DNA from: Candidatus Omnitrophota bacterium
GTDB taxonomy: Bacteria; Omnitrophota; Gorgyraeia; Zapsychrales; Fredricksoniimonadaceae
Assembly (NCBI GenBank): GCA_013287965.1
Contig: JABDCU010000018.1
Span: 1-35,722 of the forward strand
DNA: 35,722 nucleotides
Reading direction: 5' to 3'
Shown here: positions 1-6,710 of the stretch, in pieces
How the letters are laid out: every line of letters begins with the position of its first letter
Position numbering within the stretch: position 1 is the first letter of the stretch
The notes under the pieces: generated by a model
What the model saw: only the letters and a program-made list of their open reading frames with translations
Told to the model about the DNA's origin: nothing
The model's database searches: none
Position numbers and translations under genes: made by a program

Positions 1-37
1 CGATTTAAATCAGGCGTGGGTTGATTACTTGCAATGA
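1..37 (+). CDS. 3' end of an upstream gene, probably murG (partial)
   Basis: The first bases read in one frame as DLNQAWVDYLQ followed by TGA at 35-37. This stop overlaps the murC start codon in an ATGA arrangement, the usual sign of translational coupling. In many bacteria murG directly precedes murC in the division and cell wall cluster, so murG (UDP-GlcNAc transferase forming lipid II) is the likely identity. Only eleven residues are visible, so the name is inferred from context alone. Confidence 0.5.
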   Translation, partial: DLNQAWVDYLQ

Positions 38-1416
38 AAAAACATTATCATTTGATCGGTATCGGCGGCATCGGCATGGGGACCTTGGCTTCCTTGCTTT
101 TGGACCAGGGGCATTCTGTCAGCGGTTCTGACCTGAAGGACAATGAACTGATCTTGGGGTTACGCAAAAAAGGGGCGACGGTCACGATCGGCCACCATAC
201 CAGCAATGTCAAGGACGCTGATTACGTGGTTTACTCATCCGCTGTCCGCGTGAACAATCCGGAACTGATGGAATCAGAGAGCCGCAATATCCCCGTGTTA
301 CAGAGGGCGCAAGTGCTGGCCCAATTGGTCAACCAACAGACCGCCATCACGATCGCCGGCGCTCACGGTAAAACAACGACGACGTCCATGGTCTCAAGCC
401 TTTTAATTAACGCAGGGCTCAAGCCCACCACGGCCATCGGCGGGACCATCAATAACTCGGTCGCGTATAATGCTAATTTAGGGGCAGGTAAATATTTTGT
501 GGCTGAAGTGGATGAAAGTGACGGCACCTTCCTTTATTTTAATCCGCATTACTCGATCATTACCAATATGGATTTTGAGCACGTGGATTTTTATAAGAAT
601 TGGGAAGGCATTACCGAAGCTTATGCCAAGTTTATCGCCCGCACGCACAAGGACGGGTGTTTGATCGTTTGCGGCGAGGACAAGAAGCTGCTGGAGCTGG
701 CACGCCGCCAGAAGGTCAATACTGTTACCTATGGCATGAGCGACCAGCAGGAGGTGTACGCGGCGCGTATCGTGACGGATGGGTTTCAATCTTCTTTTTC
801 CTGCTATACCCTTAAGGGCAAGTTGGGGGATTTTGAGCTTAACGTGCCCGGCAGGCATAATATTTTAAACGCGTTGGCCTGCATCAGCGTAGGGTTGCAG
901 TTGGGCATTTCTTATGAAGTCATGAACAAGACGCTTAAAAATTTTACCGGGGTCAAACGCCGTTTTCAATTAAAGGGCCGCGTGAATGAGGTGATGGTCA
1001 TTGATGATTACGGCCATCATCCCACCGAGATCGCGGCGACCCTTAACGCGGCGCGGCTATTCGCGCCCAAACGGCTCATCACTGTATTTCAACCGCACCG
1101 GTATTCCCGGACTAAATTCCTGTTGAATGAATTTGTCGGATCTTTGGGGCTTAGCGATGAATTGATACTGACTGATATTTATGCAGCCAGCGAGAAGGTC
1201 TCTGAGGGCGTCGGGGTCAAGGTCTTGTTCGCGGAATTACAAAAAACACTGGGCCCCAGGGCCACTTTTCTAAAAAAAGAAAATATCATCAAATATTTGC
1301 AGGACCACGTCCAGCCAGGCGATATGGTGCTTTTCCTGGGGGCCGGGGACATTTATCATCTTTCAGATGAATTGGTCGGGACATTGTCATGCGCAGTGAA
1401 TCATATGGGACAATAG
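34..1416 (+). CDS. murC: UDP-N-acetylmuramate--L-alanine ligase MurC
   Basis: This cytoplasmic enzyme adds L-alanine to UDP-MurNAc using ATP, the first step in building the peptidoglycan stem peptide. The 460-residue length is normal for MurC. The N-terminus has the nucleotide-sugar binding glycine-rich motif GIGGIGMG (about residues 8-15). The Mur-ligase P-loop GAHGKTTTTSM lies near residue 109, and the DESDGTF motif follows near residue 160. A C-terminal Mur ligase domain with QPHRYSRT is present. The ATG at 34 overlaps the stop of the previous gene and the 3' end overlaps ddl by 28 bp, so the genes are probably co-transcribed. Base use matches the neighbours and nothing appears broken. Confidence 0.96.
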   Translation: MKKHYHLIGIGGIGMGTLASLLLDQGHSVSGSDLKDNELILGLRKKGATVTIGHHTSNVKDADYVVYSSAVRVNNPELMESESRNIPVLQRAQVLAQLVNQQTAITIAGAHGKTTTTSMVSSLLINAGLKPTTAIGGTINNSVAYNANLGAGKYFVAEVDESDGTFLYFNPHYSIITNMDFEHVDFYKNWEGITEAYAKFIARTHKDGCLIVCGEDKKLLELARRQKVNTVTYGMSDQQEVYAARIVTDGFQSSFSCYTLKGKLGDFELNVPGRHNILNALACISVGLQLGISYEVMNKTLKNFTGVKRRFQLKGRVNEVMVIDDYGHHPTEIAATLNAARLFAPKRLITVFQPHRYSRTKFLLNEFVGSLGLSDELILTDIYAASEKVSEGVGVKVLFAELQKTLGPRATFLKKENIIKYLQDHVQPGDMVLFLGAGDIYHLSDELVGTLSCAVNHMGQ

Positions 1417-2339
1417 GTGTATTAATGGGAGGCTACTCCTCGGAGCGGGAAATTTCCCTGCGTTCCGGCCAGGCCGTGGCTGATGCTTTGTCCCAGGAAG
1501 GCCACCGTGTTTTACCGCTGGATATTACGACGGATGACCCTGCCGCGATCATCCGGCAGCTTCAAGAGATCCCTTTGGACATTGCCTTCATCGCCTTGCA
1601 CGGCCGTTTGGGAGAGGATGGCACGATCCAGGGCATTTTAGAAAAACTTGATATTCCTTATACCGGCTCAGGTGTCAAAGCCAGCCAAATGGCTTTTAAC
1701 AAAATTTTGACCCAAGAGGCCCTCAAGAGCGCCGGTTTACCGGTGCCGGCGCATTATTGCATCACCGACGCAAGAGGTGTCGATTTTAAAACCGTCTGGG
1801 CGCAGATCAAATCAACACCCCTGGTGGTCAAGCCCGCCTGCGAGGGTTCCAGCATCGGGGTGCATGTCGTGCGCCACCCTTCGGAGTGGGAACCGGCTTT
1901 TAAAAATGCTTTAAGCTTTGGGCCGCAGGTCATCATTGAGGAGTTTGTCAAAGGTCGTGAATTCACCGCCGGGATCTTTGACCGTGAGGCCTTGCCCTTA
2001 GTTGAGATCGTCCTTAAGTCTAATTTTTTCAGTTTTACCGCCAAGTACCAAAAAGGGGCGACCGAATACATTTGCCCGGCCCAGGTCCCTGAAAATTTGG
2101 GCCGCAAGATCAAGGAACTGTCCTTGAGTGCGTACGATGTTTTAGGCTGCGAGGGGTTTGCAAGGGTGGATCTGCGTGTTGATGAAAATGAGCAGCCTTT
2201 TATTTTAGAGGTCAATACCATCCCTGGATTTACAGGGACAAGCCTTTTTCCCAAAGCCGCCCGTGAGGCGGGGTATAGTTTTGTGCAAGTCTGTGAAAAA
2301 CTTTTGGACCTGGCGTATGGCAAAAAAATCCAACGTTAA
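1389..2339 (+). CDS. ddl: D-alanine--D-alanine ligase
   Basis: This ATP-grasp ligase makes the D-Ala-D-Ala dipeptide for peptidoglycan precursors in the cytoplasm. The 316-residue protein has the N-terminal Ddl motif GGYSSEREISLRSG. It also has HGRLGEDGTIQGILE, the ATP-grasp strand VVKPACEGSSIGV, and the metal and substrate segment EVNTIPGFT near residue 275. The ATG at 1389 lies 28 bp inside murC and is the first in-frame ATG. The reading frame overlaps ftsQ by 23 bp. In many genomes murB lies between murC and ddl; here it is absent and must be elsewhere if present. Confidence 0.95.
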   Translation: MRSESYGTIGVLMGGYSSEREISLRSGQAVADALSQEGHRVLPLDITTDDPAAIIRQLQEIPLDIAFIALHGRLGEDGTIQGILEKLDIPYTGSGVKASQMAFNKILTQEALKSAGLPVPAHYCITDARGVDFKTVWAQIKSTPLVVKPACEGSSIGVHVVRHPSEWEPAFKNALSFGPQVIIEEFVKGREFTAGIFDREALPLVEIVLKSNFFSFTAKYQKGATEYICPAQVPENLGRKIKELSLSAYDVLGCEGFARVDLRVDENEQPFILEVNTIPGFTGTSLFPKAAREAGYSFVQVCEKLLDLAYGKKIQR

Positions 2340-3087
2340 TATCTCCAGGATCGCGGTGATCCGTACCATTGTTTTTTTATTCATCGGTTTCGTCCTCTTT
2401 ACCGTCTATGTCAATACCGTTGAATTCCTCAAGAGCTCACCCCTGTTTGAAGTCAAGGACGTGATGATCGACCGGTCGATCCAATTTATCGACCTGCGCG
2501 CCTTGAAGGACCTTAAGGGTACGAATATTTTCAGGGTCGATATCAATAAGATCGACCGCCAGATCGCCGAGCGGTATCCGTATATCGCGCAATTAAGGGT
2601 GGTGCGCCAATTGCCGGACCGCATTTTGATCCTTGCTAAAAAGCGGGAGCCCTTGATGCAGATCTATTATAAGAAAAAATATTTGCTCCTGGACACGGAA
2701 GGCGTGGCTCTATATTACACCCTGCAGCCCGCTCTCTTGCCGCAGGTGTACGGCATTCCCCTTGAACGCAGCTGGTTATTTTTAGGGGGGCATTTGCGCG
2801 GCCAGGAATTGAGCAAGGTCGTGGATATCCTTAACATGTTCAAGGCATCCCCGTATTTACGGCGATGGCGCATCCACGCCGTGCAAGCGGGTAATCTCTC
2901 GAAGATCGACCTGTTGGTTGGTGAAAATATGCATGTCATCCTTGACCAGGACGATACACAGGATAAGATAGAGTTATTGCAGATGCTGATATCCGCCAAT
3001 AGGATCAATTTGGACCAAGTGAAGTACATTGACTTAAGGTTCAAGGAACCGGTTATAGCTAATAATGTGGAAAATACCAAGGAATGA
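2317..3087 (+). CDS. ftsQ: cell division protein FtsQ/DivIB family
   Basis: FtsQ is a bitopic inner membrane protein that recruits and regulates the FtsBL-FtsWI septal synthesis complex. The 256-residue protein starts with a short cytoplasmic stretch (MAKKSNVNIS). One membrane segment follows (about residues 14-32, TIVFLFIGFVLFTVYV). Next comes a POTRA-like region with 'FEVKDVMI ... YPYIAQLRVVRQLPDRI' and the FtsQ/DivIB domain. I chose the ATG at 2317 over upstream in-frame starts because it puts a typical positively charged N-terminus before the membrane helix. It overlaps ddl by 23 bp. Position between ddl and ftsA supports the name strongly; sequence conservation in this family is low. Confidence 0.9.
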   Translation: MAKKSNVNISRIAVIRTIVFLFIGFVLFTVYVNTVEFLKSSPLFEVKDVMIDRSIQFIDLRALKDLKGTNIFRVDINKIDRQIAERYPYIAQLRVVRQLPDRILILAKKREPLMQIYYKKKYLLLDTEGVALYYTLQPALLPQVYGIPLERSWLFLGGHLRGQELSKVVDILNMFKASPYLRRWRIHAVQAGNLSKIDLLVGENMHVILDQDDTQDKIELLQMLISANRINLDQVKYIDLRFKEPVIANNVENTKE

Positions 3088-3090
3088 CGG

Positions 3091-4314
3091 ATGTTTAAAA
3101 AGATGGCACAGTTGCAATATTTTTGCGGGCTGGACTTAGGCACGCACACCATGAAGGCCAGCATTGTCCGGCTCACGGATGAGGACAATCTGGACTTGCT
3201 GGGTGTCTTTGAGACCCGGGCAACGGGTTTTAAAGGAAATTCCATCAGTGATATCACGGAACTGGCTGAATGCATCCAGCGCACGGTGCAGGGGGTCATG
3301 CAAAAGACCGGCATCAAGGTCCATGCCGTGCAGTTGGGCGTCAGCGGGAGCTTTTTGACGACCCGCCGTTCTTCGGCGGTCATCCCATTGGTTGACAGCG
3401 GCACCAAGGTGATCTCCAAATTTGACCTGCGTAAAGTGGAGGCCCAGGCCAAATTACTGGGCGTGTCTTTAGATGAAGAGATCATCCATGATTTTCCGCA
3501 ATGGTACAAGATCGATGATATCAACACGTCGATCAACCCCGCGGGATTGATCGGCCGCAAAATTGAGACCAGTCTTTTATTATTGACAGCCCAAGCCTCG
3601 CGCGTGCGCAATTTGACCAAGGCCGTGCATCAGGCCGGATTTGAGGTCAGTAGCGTTGCTTTTGGCGGGTACGCGGCCAGTGATGTGGCCATTGATAAGG
3701 CGGATAAAACGTTGGGCTGTGCCCTGGTTGATATCGGGGCTAATATCACCTCTGTTATCTTTTTTAAGAACGGCATTGTGGGCGACGTCCAATTCATTCC
3801 CTGGGGCGGGAATTATGTGACCCAAAGCATTGCCGAGCGTTTGAGCCTGACCGTTGATCTGGCTGAAGAGATCAAGAAAACACACGCCGTGGCCAATCCC
3901 AAGGAAGTTACCGGTGAGATATTGGTCAAGCGTGATAAAGGTTATATCCCTATCCGTCGGGAAGCGGTGTGCGAAGCGGTCAATTGGGAAATAGAGAATT
4001 TTTTGACCCATCTGGAAACCGTTGTTAAGGGATCGCATCTGTACCACCAACTGAATAAAGGGATCGTGATGGTGGGAGGCGGCGCTTTATTGCCGGGCGC
4101 CATTGAGCGCATTGAAGAGCGCATTAACACGCCGGTGCGCATGGGTGCGGCCACTCCGGGCTTGAATAACGCGGCCGTGTACGCGGCCAGCATCGGCTTG
4201 GGCAGGATGCATTATTTGAAAAAGAAAGAAGAGGGCATTGGCATCAAAACACCGTTGAATTTCAAAGACAAAATTGTTAATAGTGTAAAAGAGTTATGTC
4301 AGGAGTACTTTTAA
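3091..4314 (+). CDS. ftsA: cell division protein FtsA
   Basis: FtsA is an actin-like ATPase that tethers FtsZ filaments to the membrane and recruits divisome proteins. The 407-residue protein has the actin-family phosphate 1 motif GLDLGTHTMKASI near residue 11. The phosphate 2 motif LVDIGANITSVIFFKNG lies near residue 212, and the adenosine motif IVMVGGGALLPG near residue 325. The last residues (FKDKIVNSVKELCQEYF) form an amphipathic helix, as expected for the membrane-targeting tail. It follows ftsQ by three bases. ftsZ usually follows but is not here: the next gene lies on the other strand after a REP hairpin. Confidence 0.95.
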   Translation: MFKKMAQLQYFCGLDLGTHTMKASIVRLTDEDNLDLLGVFETRATGFKGNSISDITELAECIQRTVQGVMQKTGIKVHAVQLGVSGSFLTTRRSSAVIPLVDSGTKVISKFDLRKVEAQAKLLGVSLDEEIIHDFPQWYKIDDINTSINPAGLIGRKIETSLLLLTAQASRVRNLTKAVHQAGFEVSSVAFGGYAASDVAIDKADKTLGCALVDIGANITSVIFFKNGIVGDVQFIPWGGNYVTQSIAERLSLTVDLAEEIKKTHAVANPKEVTGEILVKRDKGYIPIRREAVCEAVNWEIENFLTHLETVVKGSHLYHQLNKGIVMVGGGALLPGAIERIEERINTPVRMGAATPGLNNAAVYAASIGLGRMHYLKKKEEGIGIKTPLNFKDKIVNSVKELCQEYF

Positions 4315-4315
4315 A

Positions 4316-4342
4316 TGGATTCCCGCTTTCGCGGGAATGACA
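4316..4342 (+). repeat. REP-type palindrome, copy A
   Basis: A perfect 8-bp stem ATTCCCGC (4319-4326) with loop TTTC and GCGGGAAT (4331-4338) lies 2 bp after the ftsA stop, flanked by TGG and GACA. The same unit recurs at 13520 and, in variant form, at 13336 and 17941. It sits at the convergent end of ftsA and the minus-strand membrane gene. It could act as a weak bidirectional transcript end, but there is no T-run. Confidence 0.85.
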
Positions 4343-4352
4343 ATTAACGAGT

Positions 4353-4739
4353 TCAATTTTCTTGTGATTTATTGTCGGAACGGCGTTTGCTTAAATTGAA
4401 TTCGATGTTCTTGAGGACGTTGCGCAGGCGGGAGTTGCTGTTGATGATATTGAGCAGCCCTAAGGCGATCAATATCAGGAGCATCACGATCAATATGGAG
4501 TTAAAGGATTGGGCCAATAATAATTGATCGGCAACATTGTTCTTTGGGACATCAAAACTGGCATTAAGGACCTTTAAGGCATTAATAAAAGCGAACAGGA
4601 AGATGATCGCCAGGATAGCTTCAAACAAGATGATATAAAAATGGCGGCCCATCCACTGCGCGGCGCGGTTGTCCCATTGCTTGACCTTGTTGGCGAAATC
4701 ATTGTAAGCCATAAGTATTATTGTAAGAACGGATGACAT
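4353..4739 (-). CDS. small two-helix membrane protein of unknown function
   Basis: I do not recognise this protein. It is up to 128 residues long with two predicted membrane helices, FYIILFEAILAIIFLFAFINAL and SILIVMLLILIALGLLNII, separated by a polar loop. The C-terminal tail is charged (LSKRRSDNKSQEN) and probably cytoplasmic. The start is uncertain: an ATG at 4712 gives MAYNDFANKV and avoids overlap with the divergent lipoprotein gene, while the ATG at 4739 gives nine more hydrophobic residues. Neither has a convincing ribosome binding site. It converges on ftsA and diverges from the gene at 4738. Confidence 0.75.
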   Translation of the reverse strand: MSSVLTIILMAYNDFANKVKQWDNRAAQWMGRHFYIILFEAILAIIFLFAFINALKVLNASFDVPKNNVADQLLLAQSFNSILIVMLLILIALGLLNIINSNSRLRNVLKNIEFNLSKRRSDNKSQEN

Positions 4740-5229
4740 GAAAGCAATATGTTTCTTATTAAGTTGTGTCCTGCTTTCCGGATGCGTTACCGGCCCCGGC
4801 GCCAGCGGGACCTTGGGTTATAGTCATGACCGTCGTGTGGTCATTGTGGGGGAGAAGGTGTCGCAGGAGATCGCGGTGTATTACCAGCGCCGGTATGATG
4901 CCATGGTTTGGTTTACACCGACCCAGGGCTTGGTGAAAGATTCAGCGCAGGTCATCCTTAAAGGCCTGGGGCCTTCCCCGGCGATGCGGTCATTGATCAA
5001 TGAACTCAAAAGCATTAATTATAGTCTTGGGCCTTGGGAGATCATCGTCCCGGGAATAGCGGAAGGTTATTTTTTAGCGACACTTAAAGACATGGAAACA
5101 GGGTCTTTGGCCCAGGCCCGCGGGGACATTGTACTGACTCACTCTAAAGCCAATAAAGATGTGGAAGCCCAGGTGGCGCGCGTTACCAATAATAATTTTT
5201 TTGTGACCTACGAATTCCAGAAATATTAA
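4738..5229 (+). CDS. putative outer-membrane or periplasmic lipoprotein
   Basis: The 163-residue protein begins with a lipoprotein signal peptide, MKAICFLLSCVLLSGCVTG, with lipobox LSGC and the acylated cysteine near residue 16. The mature part is a small soluble domain without a recognised family motif. The function is unknown. The start overlaps the longest form of the divergent membrane gene by 2 bp, and the stop is only 4 bp from the end of the convergent small secreted gene. The tight packing suggests little room for independent terminators. Confidence 0.85.
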   Translation: MKAICFLLSCVLLSGCVTGPGASGTLGYSHDRRVVIVGEKVSQEIAVYYQRRYDAMVWFTPTQGLVKDSAQVILKGLGPSPAMRSLINELKSINYSLGPWEIIVPGIAEGYFLATLKDMETGSLAQARGDIVLTHSKANKDVEAQVARVTNNNFFVTYEFQKY

Positions 5230-5233
5230 ATTC

Positions 5234-5488
5234 TTATTTTTGATGCTCGGCCTGATAACGTGCTTTATTGGCCGCGCGCACCTGGTCAAAATAGGCGTTG
5301 ACTTCCGGATGAGACCTTAAAAAAGCATCCACCTCATCTTTCATCTGCTTATTGAAAGCAGCCTGTTTGGCAGCTTCTTCCTGTTGGAAAGCGACCCATG
5401 AGGCCGGCGGCTGCGGGATTGCCTGGGCAAAAGAGACCACAGGCAAGAGCATCATTGAAGCCATTAGTGCCAGGGACATTTTTTTCAT
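5234..5488 (-). CDS. small secreted protein with signal peptide
   Basis: The predicted 84-residue product has a Sec signal peptide (MKKMSLALMASMMLLPVVSFAQA) with a likely cleavage after AQA or SFA. A hydrophilic, helix-prone mature part of about 60 residues follows, ending AEHQK. I chose the ATG at 5488 because a purine-rich ribosome binding site AAAGGA sits just upstream; an in-frame ATG at 5506 would add six residues. It lies directly downstream of a 35-residue membrane protein gene on the same strand and is probably in one transcript with it. The function is unknown. Confidence 0.8.
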   Translation of the reverse strand: MKKMSLALMASMMLLPVVSFAQAIPQPPASWVAFQQEEAAKQAAFNKQMKDEVDAFLRSHPEVNAYFDQVRAANKARYQAEHQK

Positions 5489-5507
5489 ATCATTTCCTTT
5501 CGTCATA

Positions 5508-5615
5508 TTAATGATGTTTTATTAAATACATCACTGTCAAGACCACTGCAACAATGATCAATCCTGTTATATATCCTGAGAGCAATTGCAAAAATTTATT
5601 TGGCTTGCCGGCCAT
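5508..5615 (-). CDS. 35-residue single-pass membrane peptide
   Basis: This small frame reads MAGKPNKFLQLLSGYITG, then a hydrophobic helix (IIVAVVLTVMYLI), ending KHH and TAA. It has a strong ribosome binding site, AAGGAG, eight bases before the ATG, which argues that it is translated. It is followed within 20 bp by the start of the small secreted protein gene, so the two probably form an operon. A good TATAAT box lies about 40 bp upstream. The function is unknown. Confidence 0.7.
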   Translation of the reverse strand: MAGKPNKFLQLLSGYITGLIIVAVVLTVMYLIKHH

Positions 5616-5655
5616 ATGATCTTCTCCTTGCGGCTTTTTGTCAGCGATGGTGCTA

Positions 5656-5661
5656 ATTATA
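5656..5661 (-). promoter_or_regulatory. probable -10 box of the small membrane/secreted operon
   Basis: The minus strand carries a perfect TATAAT with the preceding bases GTGA. It lies 41 bases before the ATG of the 35-residue peptide, giving a leader of about 34 bases. No good -35 hexamer is seen at the right distance, so the assignment is tentative. Confidence 0.45.
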
Positions 5662-5717
5662 TCACTTATTCAAGGCCGAAGGCTATCATTTCCCGGTCTT
5701 TTTTCTAAAAAACCTAC

Positions 5718-5746
5718 TTGACAAATATACTACTAGGTAGTACACT
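5718..5746 (+). promoter_or_regulatory. toxin-antitoxin promoter with palindromic operator
   Basis: TTGACA at 5718-5723 and TACACT at 5741-5746 are separated by 17 bp, a near-ideal sigma70-type promoter. The spacer holds a 15-bp palindrome, TACTACTAGGTAGTA (5728-5742). A looser copy, TACTTAGTGGTA, lies about 18 bp further on (5759-5770). Antitoxins of the XRE type usually repress their own operon, so these are candidate operators for the HTH protein at 6163; this is inference. Confidence 0.7.
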
Positions 5747-5780
5747 TCAATTGTATATTACTTAGTGGTATAGGCACCGA

Positions 5781-6158
5781 ATGTATTATTTAAAAAATTA
5801 ATATTTCTATCGTTGGGCCAAGAAACAAGGCATCACAGACAAGGTGCTTTCAGATGCAATAGAAGAATTCGAAAGCGGATTATACGAGGCGAATTTAGGT
5901 AACCATTTGTACAAAAAGCGGATCGCCCTGGCCGGACGCGGCAAAAGTGGAGGGGCTCGAACAATATTATTCTATCAGCAAGGCAAGAAATTAATTTTTT
6001 GCCATGGGTTCGAGAAAAGTGATCAAAGCAATTTAAGCAGTTTCGAAGTTAAATTTTTTAATAAATTATCGGACAGTTATCAACATTTACCGGAAGAAGA
6101 AGTTATTAAAATGATCAGAAATGACAGGTTTTTTAGAATTTCTAGAACGGAGAGTTAA
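5781..6158 (+). pseudogene. RelE-family toxin with premature stop codon
   Basis: From the ATG at 5781 the frame reads MYYLKN, then TAA (5799-5801), then continues as YFYRWAKKQGITDKVLSDAIEEFESGL to the stop at 6158. The continuation fits the RelE-like toxin family (PF06296 type): the 'F..WAKK.GI.D..L..A..E...GL' start and the core YKKRIALAGRGKSGGARTILFY are both present. The lost residue would be expected to be a lysine (AAA to TAA), a one-base change. A shorter product could start at GTG 5844, but it would lack the first strand and helix. The toxin is an mRNA interferase in its family; here it is probably inactive or truncated. The matched antitoxin follows after four bases. Confidence 0.75.
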
Positions 6159-6162
6159 TCAT

Positions 6163-6468
6163 ATGAGAAACAGTATTAGAGATATGGTTTTGGAATCCAT
6201 GGAAGATCTTTATAAAAATGGTTCGATAGATGAAATAACCATTCGTGAAGTCAGGGCTTTGGCCATGGAGGATATTAAATCATATCCCCCGAGAGCAATT
6301 GTGCGACTTCGTAGAAAGCTTAAACTGAGCCAAGCAGCCTTAGCCAGATTCATTAATACGAGTGTGCAAACAATTCAAAGCTGGGAGCAGGGCGTCAAGA
6401 AACCTTCTGGAACGGCCCTCAAGTTGCTGCATATTATTGATGAGAAAGGCTTGTCAGCGGTCATTTAA
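6163..6468 (+). CDS. XRE/HigA-type helix-turn-helix antitoxin
   Basis: The 101-residue protein has an N-terminal helical region and a Cro/C1-type helix-turn-helix. The HTH core is RLRRKLKLSQAALARFINTSVQTIQSWEQGVKKPSGTA, about residues 46-83. This is the usual antitoxin partner of RelE/HigB-like toxins and should bind both toxin and operator. I chose ATG 6163 because GGAGAG lies just upstream and the gap to the toxin stop is four bases; an in-frame ATG at 6121 would overlap the toxin. A strong terminator follows. The antitoxin frame is intact although the toxin frame is not. Confidence 0.88.
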   Translation: MRNSIRDMVLESMEDLYKNGSIDEITIREVRALAMEDIKSYPPRAIVRLRRKLKLSQAALARFINTSVQTIQSWEQGVKKPSGTALKLLHIIDEKGLSAVI

Positions 6469-6520
6469 TAGAAGCCATTGATTTAAAGCGTTTAAATAAA
6501 GATCAAGAGATGAATTATTT

Positions 6521-6551
6521 GCCTGCCAGTAAGATTGGCAGGCATTTTTTT
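6521..6551 (+). terminator. rho-independent terminator after the antitoxin gene
   Basis: The stem GCCTGCCA (6521-6528) pairs with TGGCAGGC (6536-6543) across a 7-base loop, and a run of seven T follows after one A. It ends the toxin-antitoxin transcript and isolates it from the giant gene downstream. Confidence 0.88.
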
Positions 6552-6588
6552 ATTTATCGATGAGGAATTGTTAAGGAATTGCTTTCCT

Positions 6589-6671
6589 AAAGTATGCCTT
6601 AAGGCCTTGAAAATCATTGGTTTATGGTAAAAAATAAAATTTGCTTTTGGGTTATTCATATGGCATACTTT
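6589..6671 (+). promoter_or_regulatory. inverted repeat in the leader of the giant gene
   Basis: AAAGTATGCC (6589-6598) is exactly complementary to GGCATACTTT (6662-6671), with 63 AT-rich bases between. The right arm ends 39 bp before the ATG of the gene at 6711. It may be a paired operator or the base of a long leader hairpin. The gene has a ribosome binding site AAAGGA at 6699-6704. I see no clear promoter hexamers, so the role is open. Confidence 0.4.
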
Positions 6672-6710
6672 CACCATACCTAGAATTTTTATCAATTCCA
6701 AAGGAAAAGC

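Noticed and set aside
478-858. Minus-strand ORF inside murC, and similar shadow frames within ddl, ftsA, gcv and secretin genes
   Set aside because: They lie wholly within strongly conserved genes on the other strand, have no family motifs and no ribosome binding sites.
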